32,162 nt of DNA from Chryseobacterium sp. (GTDB taxonomy: Bacteria > Bacteroidota > Bacteroidia > Flavobacteriales > Weeksellaceae), in NCBI RefSeq assembly GCF_022712095.1, contig NZ_JALAHD010000218.1, positions 1-32,162 of the forward strand, written 5' to 3'. Made by a program: the position numbers and the translations under genes. Positions 18,174 through 25,360 of this stretch are shown here, piece after piece (within the stretch, counting starts at the first letter, position 1; the number at the start of each line of letters is the position of its first letter). The notes beneath the pieces are model-generated. The model saw only the letters and a list, made by a program, of their open reading frames with translations. It did not search any database and was not told the DNA's origin.

Positions 18174-19757
18174 ATGAATATAAAATTTTTAATGCCTTGC
18201 CTGTTAATTTCAGCAATGGCGTTTTCTCAGACTTCAGTTTCAGGGTATGTATTTGAGGATACCAATAAAAACCAGCAAAAAGAAAACCGTGAAAAAGGAA
18301 TAGAAGGTGTTCCGGTATCCAATGGTGTACAGGTAGTAATGACAGATAAAAACGGAAGATACAGCTTACCTGTTCAGGAACATCAGACTGTTTTTGTAAT
18401 TAAACCTTCGGGTTATCAGGTAGCTTTAAATGATAATAATTTACCCCAATTTTATCGCCATCATAAACCTAACGGTTCTCCTTCAGATTTTAAGTATAAA
18501 GGAGTGGCGCCTACGGGAGAACTTCCGAAGGAACTTAATTTTGCCCTATATAAGCAGCAGGAAAATAAAAATTTTGATATTCTTGTTTTTGGTGATCCGC
18601 AGCCTTATACAGAAAAAGAATTGGATTATTTCAGAAGAGGAATTATCAATGAAGTAAAAAATACTAAAAAAAATACGGTTTTCGGAATTACGCTTGGGGA
18701 TCTGGTAGGAGATAATCTGAGTTTGCAGAAACCTTATGCAGATGTAATGAAAACAGTCGGATTGCCTTGGTATAATGTAATGGGAAATCATGATATGAAT
18801 TATGATGCTAAAGAAGATCGGTTTTCAGATGAAACTTTTGAATCTAACTTCGGACCAGCTAATTATTCATTCAATTATGGAAATGTGCACTTCATTATTT
18901 TAGATGATATATTATATCCTGATCCCAGAGATGGGAAGGGGTATTGGGGAGGTTTCCGTGAAGATCAGCTGAAATTTGTTGAAAATGATTTAAAATGGGT
19001 AGATAAAAATAAGCTTATTGTCATTTCATTCCATATACCATTAGCTCATCAGGATGAAGATAATTTTAGAAATGCAGACCGTCAGAAACTGTTTGATTTA
19101 CTGAATCCATTTCCAAATACTTTGATGCTATCAGCTCATACTCATATTCAGCAACAGATATTCTATGGAAAAAAAGAAGGCTGGAATGGGATGAAAGACT
19201 TACATGAATATAATGTGGGAACTACCTGTGGAGACTGGTATTCCGGAACACCTGATGAAGATGGACTGCCGACTTCTACGATGAGGGACGGAACTTCAAA
19301 AGGATACTCATTCATCAGTTTTACAGATAATCAATATAAAGTGAAGTATAAAACCGCAGGAAAACCTGAAGATTATCAGATTAAATTATTTGTTCCCCAA
19401 GTAATTCCTTTCCCTTCAAAAACTTCAGCGAAGATTTTGGCTAATTTCTTTATGGGAAGCCGGAAAGATAAAGTGGAGTACAGAATAGATAACGGAGCAT
19501 GGGAAGAAATGCAGTATGATGAAAGTATTGATCCTAATTTTGCACTATCGGTTTTCAAATGGGATACCACTCAAAATCTTTTTCCTGGAAGAAGACCTTC
19601 CAGTCCCGAAAATTCAAAACATATCTGGGCGGCGGGATTCCCTAAGAAATTGAGTTTGGGAAAACATAAAGTAGAAGTCAAAGCTAATGATATGTACGGA
19701 AATGAATTCCTAACCTCAGAAAACTTTGAGGTGAAAGAGCCCATTCTTATTCCCTGA
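18174..19757 (+). CDS. Secreted calcineurin-like metallophosphoesterase with N- and C-terminal accessory domains
   Basis: A 527-residue exported phosphoesterase, last gene of the susCD unit (25 bp after susD). The signal peptide ends in AFSQ (about 16-19). Residues 20-125 form a Cna-B/carboxypeptidase-regulatory-like domain (GYVFEDTNKN, then GRYSLPV). The catalytic domain spans about 133-345: GDPQ (140-143), GDLVGDN (175-181), GNHD (204-207), SFHIPLAH (286-292) and SAHTHI (320-325). Motif I has Gln143 where many family members have His; this DPQ form also occurs in CSTP1/CPPED1-like enzymes. A C-terminal beta domain (about 375-527) matches the MetallophosC arrangement. It probably hydrolyses a phosphomonoester or diester captured by SusCD in the periplasm. 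The specificity cannot be read from sequence. Confidence 0.9.
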   Translation: MNIKFLMPCLLISAMAFSQTSVSGYVFEDTNKNQQKENREKGIEGVPVSNGVQVVMTDKNGRYSLPVQEHQTVFVIKPSGYQVALNDNNLPQFYRHHKPNGSPSDFKYKGVAPTGELPKELNFALYKQQENKNFDILVFGDPQPYTEKELDYFRRGIINEVKNTKKNTVFGITLGDLVGDNLSLQKPYADVMKTVGLPWYNVMGNHDMNYDAKEDRFSDETFESNFGPANYSFNYGNVHFIILDDILYPDPRDGKGYWGGFREDQLKFVENDLKWVDKNKLIVISFHIPLAHQDEDNFRNADRQKLFDLLNPFPNTLMLSAHTHIQQQIFYGKKEGWNGMKDLHEYNVGTTCGDWYSGTPDEDGLPTSTMRDGTSKGYSFISFTDNQYKVKYKTAGKPEDYQIKLFVPQVIPFPSKTSAKILANFFMGSRKDKVEYRIDNGAWEEMQYDESIDPNFALSVFKWDTTQNLFPGRRPSSPENSKHIWAAGFPKKLSLGKHKVEVKANDMYGNEFLTSENFEVKEPILIP

Positions 19758-19788
19758 ATTTATTTTTTTATACTATATTTCACTTGTT

Positions 19789-19818
19789 ATGAAACCGATT
19801 TTTATAAGTCGGTTTCAT
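19789..19818 (+). terminator. Possible terminator of the susCD-phosphoesterase unit
   Basis: ATGAAACCGA (19789-19798) pairs perfectly with TCGGTTTCAT (19809-19818). There is no clean T run after it, so termination activity is uncertain. Confidence 0.45.
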
Positions 19819-19864
19819 CATAAATATTAATATATAATTATATCTCTTTTGTGCTAAGGTTTTG

Positions 19865-19872
19865 TAAATTTG
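19865..19872 (+). promoter_or_regulatory. -7 element (TAAATTTG) for the SDR gene
   Basis: Exact TAnnTTTG match, 17 bp before the ATG at 19890. It lies inside the longer open frame that begins with GTG at 19851, which supports the later start. Confidence 0.5.
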
Positions 19873-19889
19873 TAAGAAAGTACAATAAA

Positions 19890-20603
19890 ATGGATATTAA
19901 AGGAAAAAATGCAATTGTAACCGGAGGAGGAAGAGGATTAGGTAAAGCAGTCGCTCTGGCCCTGGCTAATGAAGGTGTAAATGTAGGAATTACCGGAAGA
20001 AATGAAGAAAACCTGAAGAATACGGTTGAGGAAATAAAAAAAGCCGGAGTAAATGCAGCTTATGCTGTTTTCAGTGTAGATAATGAGTCAGAGGTAAAAG
20101 CGGGAGTAGAATCTTTAGCAAAACAGCTTGGAGGAATTGATATTCTAATAAATAATGCTGGAATCGGAGATTTCGGAAGCATAGAAGAAATGTCGTCCGA
20201 GACTTGGGAACAAGTGATAAAAACCAATCTTTTTGGGGTATATTATGCAGCGAAAGCAGTATATCCGTTCCTGAAAGAAAGGGGAGAAGGTGATATCGTA
20301 AACGTAGCATCTACAGCAGGTCTGAAAGGAGGAGGAAATATGTCGGCTTATGCAGCTTCTAAGGCAGCGGTCATTTCTCTGTCCCAATCTATGATGGCAG
20401 AATGGAGAAAGCAGAATATTCGTGTGATTACTCTTACGCCAAGTACTATCGCTTCTGATATGAGTATTCAGGGAGGTTTAACAGATGGAAACCCTGATAA
20501 AGTAGTTCAGCCGGAAGACTTTGCGGAATGGGTGAGAGATATATTGAAAATGAACAGAAGAGCATTGATTGCTAATGGTTCTATTTTTTCAACAAATCCA
20601 TAA
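19890..20603 (+). CDS. SDR-family oxidoreductase (3-ketoacyl-ACP reductase-like)
   Basis: A 237-residue cytoplasmic NAD(P)H-dependent reductase of the classical short-chain dehydrogenase type. The Rossmann motif is TGGGRGLG at 11-18, the structural NNAG lies at 88-91 and the catalytic set is S141, Y154 and K158 (Y-x3-K in YAASK). The frame is open from 19851, but those 13 extra residues are not Rossmann-like and overlap a -7 promoter element, so the ATG at 19890 is preferred. It resembles FabG-like proteins named 3-ketoacyl-ACP reductase. However, it stands alone, away from fatty-acid genes, so another carbonyl substrate is equally possible. It is monocistronic with a strong terminator. Confidence 0.88.
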   Translation: MDIKGKNAIVTGGGRGLGKAVALALANEGVNVGITGRNEENLKNTVEEIKKAGVNAAYAVFSVDNESEVKAGVESLAKQLGGIDILINNAGIGDFGSIEEMSSETWEQVIKTNLFGVYYAAKAVYPFLKERGEGDIVNVASTAGLKGGGNMSAYAASKAAVISLSQSMMAEWRKQNIRVITLTPSTIASDMSIQGGLTDGNPDKVVQPEDFAEWVRDILKMNRRALIANGSIFSTNP

Positions 20604-20631
20604 TACAGAGATATTCAACCAAAATATTTTG

Positions 20632-20658
20632 AAAACAGGTTCAAGCCTGTTTTTTTTA
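20632..20658 (+). terminator. Terminator of the SDR gene
   Basis: AAAACAGG (20632-20639) pairs with CCTGTTTT (20646-20653) around TTCAAG, followed by an extended T run. Confidence 0.9.
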
Positions 20659-20823
20659 TTTTTATAAATAATTTTTGATCTTCATTTTACTCCAAGTATT
20701 AGGGCGAAAAATATACCATATTTTCATTAACAATTTTGAGATTTTTGAAACCGAATCAAATTATTTCCTCTTTGGAAAGATCAATCCTTTTTCTTTTATA
20801 ACCCTAAATCGGAAAACTAATTT

Positions 20824-20831
20824 TATTTTTG
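20824..20831 (+). promoter_or_regulatory. -7 element (TATTTTTG) for prmA
   Basis: Exact TAnnTTTG match, 15 bp before the ATG at 20847. It includes the TTG at 20829 that would otherwise be an in-frame start, so that start is unlikely. Confidence 0.55.
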
Positions 20832-20846
20832 TATCAAATTAGTCAC

Positions 20847-21674
20847 ATGCAAAATTATTTAGAATTCAACTTTAAGATTTCCCCTCTTCAACCATGGAAT
20901 GAAATTCTGATGGCAGAACTTATTCAGATTGGATTTGACAGTTTTACGGAAGAGATAGAGGGTATTTTAGGATACATACAGAAGGATTTATTCAATGAAG
21001 ATGAATTGAAATCCCTTTCTATCTTTGAAAATGAAAATGTAAAAATTGAATATTCTTTTCAGGAAATGCCCAATATCAATTGGAATGAAGAATGGGAAAA
21101 GAATTTTTCACCGATTAATATTGATGATAAAGTCTTGATCAGAGCTGAATTCCATGAATCTGTTCCCGGCATGCATGAGATCATTATTCAGCCTAAAATG
21201 TCCTTCGGAACAGGGCATCATCCGACAACACATCTTATGATTCAGCAGATGATGGAAATGGATTTAAAAGATAAGAAAATACTGGATATGGGATGCGGAA
21301 CTTCCGTATTGGCAATTTATGCAAAGCAACAAGGTGCCGGTAATGTTACTGCCATAGATATTGATGAATGGTCAGTTGAAAATTCCAAAGAGAATGCAGT
21401 GAGAAATGGAGTAGAGCTACATATAGAATTAGGTACGGCTGAAAATTTAGGAAAAGAAAATTTCGATATTATTCTGGCTAATATTAACCGTAATATTTTG
21501 ATTTCTGACATTCCCACCTATGTTTCGGTTTTAAATGATGGTGGACAGTTATTACTTTCCGGACTGTGCTTCTTTGATGTAGATGATATTCTCGAAGTAT
21601 GTAAGGAAAACAAACTGGAATTGAAAAAACAAATCCAGCGTGAAGAATGGGTAAGCCTGTTGCTTGAAAAATAA
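20847..21674 (+). CDS. prmA: Ribosomal protein L11 methyltransferase PrmA
   Basis: A 275-residue SAM-dependent methyltransferase that methylates ribosomal protein L11. An N-terminal substrate-recognition region (1-95) is followed by the family hallmark PKMSFGTGHHPTT at 116-128. The SAM-binding motif is DMGCGTSVLAIYA at 147-159, then AIDIDEWSVENSKENA and the catalytic-loop LANINRNIL. This CGTS form of motif I differs from the more common G-[ST]-G but is usual in Bacteroidota homologues as I recall them. The ATG at 20847 is chosen because an upstream in-frame TTG falls within the promoter -7 element. It is followed by a secreted SH3 protein gene after 19 bp, probably in the same transcript. Confidence 0.95.
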   Translation: MQNYLEFNFKISPLQPWNEILMAELIQIGFDSFTEEIEGILGYIQKDLFNEDELKSLSIFENENVKIEYSFQEMPNINWNEEWEKNFSPINIDDKVLIRAEFHESVPGMHEIIIQPKMSFGTGHHPTTHLMIQQMMEMDLKDKKILDMGCGTSVLAIYAKQQGAGNVTAIDIDEWSVENSKENAVRNGVELHIELGTAENLGKENFDIILANINRNILISDIPTYVSVLNDGGQLLLSGLCFFDVDDILEVCKENKLELKKQIQREEWVSLLLEK

Positions 21675-21693
21675 TTATTTAAAAAACACCAAT

Positions 21694-22539
21694 ATGAAAT
21701 CACTGTTTGCTCTCCTGTTTTTGTTCTCTCTGCAGTTGTTTTCTGCCCAGGAAGAAGAATCTGTTTATGCTGATGGAGTCTTTCAGTTTGAAGAAAATAA
21801 AACTCAGAAGGTTTTTACAGATGGGACAAGAGTACGACAGAATCCTGATCTTAATTCTCCTATTGTGGATTCTTTACCAACTAATCAGCAGATCATTATT
21901 CTTAAAAAAGATGAAACGATTCTGAAGCTGGGACAAAGACGTGCGAACTGGTATAAAGTTTCTTATCAGATAGGAGATCGAAACTCTGAAGGATATATAT
22001 GGGGAGGGAACCTCTGTATAGGATATAGAAATAAGGACGGATATGATTTTCTTTTTGGAATATCAAAAACAGTTAGTAGAAAAGATCCTAAGTTTAATGA
22101 AAGGTATGAGCAAAATATTGCATGTATAAAAATGATGGAAGGAAATAATTTAATAGGTGAAGTAACATTTAATACGGGAAGAAATGAAGAATTAAGCTTT
22201 ACAACATTTACGATTGAAAGTGGGCATAGACTTAAAAATATTGATTTTACTTTAAAAGCTAGTGTGGGTGGAGAAGCCTGTGGTATTGCCTCTTATAGTC
22301 AATATATATTGGTTGGAAATAAAAAAATGATTGCTCTTCCCCAGTTAACAAATGTAGGAGATGCAGATATTTTCTATCATAGTGAAGAATTTATTTTTCC
22401 CAATGATAAAGGAGGAATTGCCAATGCTTTTATTTTCAAAATGGAGGAAATGGAAAAAGATGAGGTAACGGAGAAAGAAAAAATAAAAAGGGCTTCCAAA
22501 ACTTATCTATGGAACGGAAGCTCTTATAAGGTGAAATGA
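21694..22539 (+). CDS. Secreted SH3-domain protein of unknown function
   Basis: A 281-residue exported protein. The frame is open from 21664, overlapping prmA, but the ATG at 21694 begins a clean signal peptide (MKSLFALLFLF, ending FSAQ at 16-19). A bacterial SH3 domain spans about 38-105: DGTRVRQNPDLNSPIVDSL, ILKLGQRRANWYKVSYQI and EGYIWGGNL. The C-terminal 170 residues are beta-rich and unassigned. Such SH3 domains often bind peptidoglycan or mediate protein contacts at the envelope. It lies 19 bp after prmA and may be co-transcribed with it. No terminator was found downstream; a decayed gene on the other strand follows. Confidence 0.8.
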   Translation: MKSLFALLFLFSLQLFSAQEEESVYADGVFQFEENKTQKVFTDGTRVRQNPDLNSPIVDSLPTNQQIIILKKDETILKLGQRRANWYKVSYQIGDRNSEGYIWGGNLCIGYRNKDGYDFLFGISKTVSRKDPKFNERYEQNIACIKMMEGNNLIGEVTFNTGRNEELSFTTFTIESGHRLKNIDFTLKASVGGEACGIASYSQYILVGNKKMIALPQLTNVGDADIFYHSEEFIFPNDKGGIANAFIFKMEEMEKDEVTEKEKIKRASKTYLWNGSSYKVK

Positions 22540-22594
22540 AAATTTATAATGGGAATTGTAAGTTAAATACAGTTCTCTTTTATAATACATTTTA

Positions 22595-23013
22595 TTAGTT
22601 GTTATTTATCGGATGCTGATTGCCTGAAGTCCAGCCTTGCTGCTTGAAGTGGGTATTGATGGGGATTGGTATAGAAGAGGCTGAAGGAATAAGGCTTTGA
22701 TTGTTGCTGCCGGAACTGCTGCTTTCACTATCATCATTTTTTGCCATTAAAAGACGATAATCAATGCTTATAACGGTAATTCCTTCATCTGTGAGTCTGT
22801 GATAGTGTACCTTGTCTCTGCTACCCCAGCAAAACCTCCGCCCAAAACAAAAATAAGATAAGGTTGAATTTTATTTCCACCCTACTTAATTGCATTACCT
22901 CTATTCGTAAAATATCTTTCCTTTAATGGCATAAGTGAACGTTTGTTTTGATACGTCAGGAGATAGGGAAGTTTGAGCTTGAACATTTTTCCGACTAAAA
23001 ACACATAAAGAAA
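22595..23013 (-). pseudogene. Decayed secreted alpha/beta-hydrolase gene
   Basis: Joining three minus-strand frames reconstructs the front of a secreted alpha/beta hydrolase. The segments are VQAQTSLSPDVSKQTFTYAI (from 22984), then DILRIEV, then NKIQPYLIFVLGGGFAG, then GSRDKVHYHRLTDEGITVIS followed by IDYRLL. The oxyanion-hole HGGG appears as LGGG. Frame changes are needed near 22916-22924 (short A run), between about 22865 and 22890, and at a G run at 22824-22827. An in-frame stop lies at 22882-22884, and no ATG precedes the signal-peptide remnant. After SIDYRL the frame runs on into an unrelated Ser/Asn-rich tail to a stop at 22595, and the catalytic Ser, Asp and His regions are missing. 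The gene is broken and truncated. Family assignment is by motif recognition. Confidence 0.7.
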
Positions 23014-23139
23014 CTTAGAAAATATAAATTTTTCTTTTTCATATTAATTAGGACTAGAGATCTACGATAATAGATGTGTGGTAGTATAAAAGTAAATATA
23101 ATTAGGATGATTAAGGTGAAGAGAGAATGATTGTAAAAG

Positions 23140-23214
23140 TCGGGGCGGCAGGATTCGAACCTGCGACCTCCTGGTCCCAAACCAGGCGCGATGACCGGAC
23201 TACGCTACGCCCCG
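23140..23214 (-). tRNA. tRNA-Pro (TGG), copy 1
   Basis: A 75-base cloverleaf including discriminator A. The acceptor stem is CGGGGCG/CGCCCCG, the anticodon stem-loop CTGGTTTGGGACCAG carries TGG, and the T loop is GGTTCGAATCC. It is identical base for base to 25051-25125. It stands alone behind its own -7 element. Confidence 0.95.
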
Positions 23215-23244
23215 AAAATATAAATGATCTCCATTTTGAGGATG

Positions 23245-23252
23245 CAAATATA
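23245..23252 (-). promoter_or_regulatory. -7 element (TATATTTG) for tRNA-Pro copy 1
   Basis: Exact TAnnTTTG match on the minus strand, 30 bp before the mature tRNA 5' end. The surrounding CTATATTTGCA matches the promoter of the second tRNA cluster at 25270-25277. Confidence 0.6.
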
Positions 23253-23438
23253 GAAAACAGTTTTGTTATTTGAAATAGAAAGGAAGTATTTTTAAGCGAC
23301 TGTTTAATCTTTTCTTATGATTAGTATCACAAAAGTTATGACACAAAGTTCCTTGTTTGTAAATATTGTGAAATTATTTTCATTACTGATGTTTTTACCC
23401 TCTTTTTAAAGAAGGCTTTATTGATGTATTGACAACGA

Positions 23439-24323
23439 TTATTCTAATTCTTCAATGAAAATCTTTACGGCTGAAGCTGTTGTAGGATTTGTTTTATCAC
23501 TGGTTAGAATTGCATTTATCCGATATATTTTTTGAGAAGATATGGCAGAAATAATATAAGATGTCATATCATCATTACTTGGATTTAAACCATCTGCATC
23601 TAATGCAATATACGTGTTAGCGGCAGCATTTCCTCTTCCATATCCACCTTGTCCTGTTGTAGCTCCTGTTCCCCCTCCAAATAGCCATCGGGAAAATGAA
23701 TAATTATTCTGAGTGGTAAATTTAAATTGGAAACGTGCTCCTGACTGATAAGAGTTGGGTGATGTTCCTGCAAATCTTACACAAATAACCCCGATACAGG
23801 TCTCGGAATTGGTGGGAGTAGATGCATTGATAGGAGAAGTAGTTTTAAGTCCATACTTTAAGATCTTCTGATTGGCAGGTAAGGCACTTTGACCTAATAA
23901 TGTCAAAATCCAGGTAGCCCCGCTTGTTGCTCCGTTACTTTTGATAAATGCAGTGGAGCCTGGAGGAATTGTAATGGTACTTGAATTGGCAACCTGAATA
24001 TCTATGGTTTCAGTTCCATTAGCACTTACAGTGATAGTACTGGCAGCACTCCCGTTTCTGATTTCATAGATGCGTCCTCCGAAATTTCCTGTTCCTGATT
24101 GTGCGGCAGGCAAGCTGATAGTGATATTTGAAGTGCCTTTATAATCTAGGAATTCATCTGAAGCAGTAGCTGTATCGTTTCCCGTTACCAGCCTGTATTT
24201 CATAGACATTGATCCATTTACTGTCAGTGTACTACCTGGATTAGGTGTAGCTATTCCTACTTGAGCATTTAAAAATGGAAATACACTTAAAGTGCAAAAT
24301 AATAGAAATGTTATTTTTTTCAT
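23439..24323 (-). CDS. Secreted QVGI-type surface protein, function unknown
   Basis: A 294-residue exported protein with a signal peptide ending LNAQ (about 18-21). The mature protein begins QVGIATPNPGSTLTVNGSMS. A VGI-x-T-x-x-P-x-x-x-L-x-VNG opening is common in large Chryseobacterium surface proteins and resembles the head repeats of trimeric adhesins and phage tail fibres. The remainder is rich in Ser, Thr, Gly and Asn and looks all-beta: GTETIDIQVANSSTITIPPG, then a GGGTGATTGQGGYGRG loop near 215-232. Two Cys residues in ETCIGVICVRF could form a disulfide. It is monocistronic, with a -7 element 19 bp upstream of the ATG, and lies between tRNA genes. I cannot assign a function. Confidence 0.75.
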   Translation of the reverse strand: MKKITFLLFCTLSVFPFLNAQVGIATPNPGSTLTVNGSMSMKYRLVTGNDTATASDEFLDYKGTSNITISLPAAQSGTGNFGGRIYEIRNGSAASTITVSANGTETIDIQVANSSTITIPPGSTAFIKSNGATSGATWILTLLGQSALPANQKILKYGLKTTSPINASTPTNSETCIGVICVRFAGTSPNSYQSGARFQFKFTTQNNYSFSRWLFGGGTGATTGQGGYGRGNAAANTYIALDADGLNPSNDDMTSYIISAISSQKIYRINAILTSDKTNPTTASAVKIFIEELE

Positions 24324-24342
24324 TCGTATAAGTTTATGGATA

Positions 24343-24350
24343 CAAATGTA
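24343..24350 (-). promoter_or_regulatory. -7 element (TACATTTG) for the QVGI-type gene
   Basis: Exact TAnnTTTG match on the minus strand, 19 bp before the ATG at 24323. Confidence 0.5.
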
Positions 24351-24549
24351 TATATATTTTTAATTGAATGGGATATGGGTATGATGGTATAAATTAATTA
24401 TTTGGTGGTAAAACTTTTATTTATTAAGGTTTTCGGATTTAAAAATATCAAGAATAGTAAACATAATTAATATTTATTATGATTATGAATTTATTTTTTT
24501 TTATAAAATATTTTAATTAAGTAAAAAGATAAAGCTCTGGTTGGGAGAA

Positions 24550-24837
24550 TTAGTTTTCAAATTCAATGTGGATTTGTTTTGGATTCATAGTAAAAACAGG
24601 CCTTATTCTTGTTATTAAGTATCTGTATATCATCTATTTGCTCCATTCTACGACTAAACTGTAATCATAGCGGTATCTTACCGAATAGTACTCTTTGTAG
24701 TCGAATGTTTCCCCTTTTCTTAAAATTGGTTTCCCTAATACAAATATTCCTTCATATAGGCTACTTGTACCTTCTTTTTTTAAACAAGAAAATTCCGAAT
24801 TTGCGAAAAAGATCTGTTGAAATATATTGAAACAACT
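24550..24837 (-). pseudogene. Unidentified decayed coding region
   Basis: The minus strand is open without a usable start from 24837 to a TAG at 24634. The text is protein-like: FFANSEFSCLKKEGTSSLYE then GIFVLGKPILRKGETFDYKE and YYSVRYRYDYSLVVEWSK. Two overlapping 27-codon frames continue past the stop. One runs 24633-24550 (TAGATG junction, ending FTMNPKQIHIEFEN); the other runs 24646-24563 (MEQIDDIQILNNKN, ending YYESKTNPH). This looks like the 3' end of a gene with lost 5' part and a frameshift near the end. The family is unknown to me. The opposite-strand ORF here has weak, shadow-like composition. Confidence 0.45.
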
Positions 24838-24900
24838 TTAGATAAAGCAGTCAAAGAATCATAACTTTAAAAATATAACTCTAAAAGTGTTTACTGACAT

Positions 24901-24935
24901 AAAAAAAGGAGACAACTATTATATAGTGTCTCCTT
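24901..24935 (-). terminator. Terminator of the Ser-Pro-Arg tRNA cluster
   Basis: On the minus strand AAGGAGACA (24935-24927) pairs perfectly with TGTCTCCTT (24914-24906), followed by further T to 24901. It begins 4 bp after tRNA-Arg. Confidence 0.9.
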
Positions 24936-24938
24936 AAG

Positions 24939-25012
24939 TGAGCGCGAAAGGATTCGAACCTTTGACCGTCTGCTTAGAAGGCAGATGCTCTATCCAGCTG
25001 AGCTACGCACCC
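24939..25012 (-). tRNA. tRNA-Arg (TCT)
   Basis: A 74-base cloverleaf. The acceptor stem GGGTGCG/CGCGCTC has two G-U pairs, the anticodon stem-loop CTGCCTTCTAAGCAG carries TCT, and the T arm contains GGTTCGAATCC. It is the last gene of the minus-strand tRNA cluster. Confidence 0.95.
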
Positions 25013-25050
25013 TAAAAAATTGATTCTCGCTTAGTTTCTAAGCTTTAAAG

Positions 25051-25125
25051 TCGGGGCGGCAGGATTCGAACCTGCGACCTCCTGGTCCCAAACCAGGCGC
25101 GATGACCGGACTACGCTACGCCCCG
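25051..25125 (-). tRNA. tRNA-Pro (TGG), copy 2
   Basis: A 75-base cloverleaf identical to 23140-23214. It is the middle gene of the Ser-Pro-Arg cluster. Confidence 0.95.
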
Positions 25126-25141
25126 AATTAAATATTTGCTG

Positions 25142-25223
25142 CGGAGGGTATGAGATTCGAACTCATGCGACCATAGGCCGACAGTTTAGCAAACTGCTCC
25201 GTTAACCACTCCGGCAACCCTCC
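25142..25223 (-). tRNA. tRNA-Ser (GCT)
   Basis: An 82-base class II tRNA. The acceptor stem is GGAGGGT/ACCCTCC with discriminator G. The anticodon stem-loop CAGTTTGCTAAACTG carries GCT, and a variable arm around CGGCCTATGGTCG precedes the T arm. First gene of the minus-strand cluster. Confidence 0.94.
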
Positions 25224-25269
25224 TTTTTAACGTTTATTTTTAATGATCGTTGTTCCGTTATTGCGAGTG

Positions 25270-25277
25270 CAAATATA
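25270..25277 (-). promoter_or_regulatory. -7 element (TATATTTG) for the tRNA cluster
   Basis: Exact TAnnTTTG match on the minus strand, 46 bp before tRNA-Ser. The sequence TTCTATATTTGCA closely matches the promoter of the solitary tRNA-Pro. Confidence 0.6.
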
Positions 25278-25323
25278 GAACAGATTTCTTTATTTACCAA
25301 ATAATTTTTGCGAAAATTTTGCG

Positions 25324-25331
25324 TATTTTTG
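25324..25331 (+). promoter_or_regulatory. -7 element (TATTTTTG) for the amidase gene
   Basis: Exact TAnnTTTG match, 29 bp before the ATG at 25361. It falls inside the longer open frame starting at 25250, which argues against that earlier start. Confidence 0.5.
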
Positions 25332-25360
25332 AAGTAATAAAAGACAAAAAAAGTAAACTA

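Noticed and set aside
20829..20846. Upstream TTG start for prmA
   Set aside because: The codon is part of a TATTTTTG promoter element, and the ATG at 20847 gives the usual PrmA N-terminus.
22995..23180. 61-codon minus-strand ORF
   Set aside because: It is an open frame that reads through the tRNA-Pro gene and is not a protein gene.
24609..24830. 73-codon plus-strand ORF
   Set aside because: It lies opposite a more protein-like minus-strand relic, has no promoter or family signature, and is Cys/Ser/Leu-rich as antisense shadows often are.
25250..25360. N-terminal extension of the amidase
   Set aside because: It precedes the lipoprotein signal and crosses the likely promoter, so it would hide the export signal.
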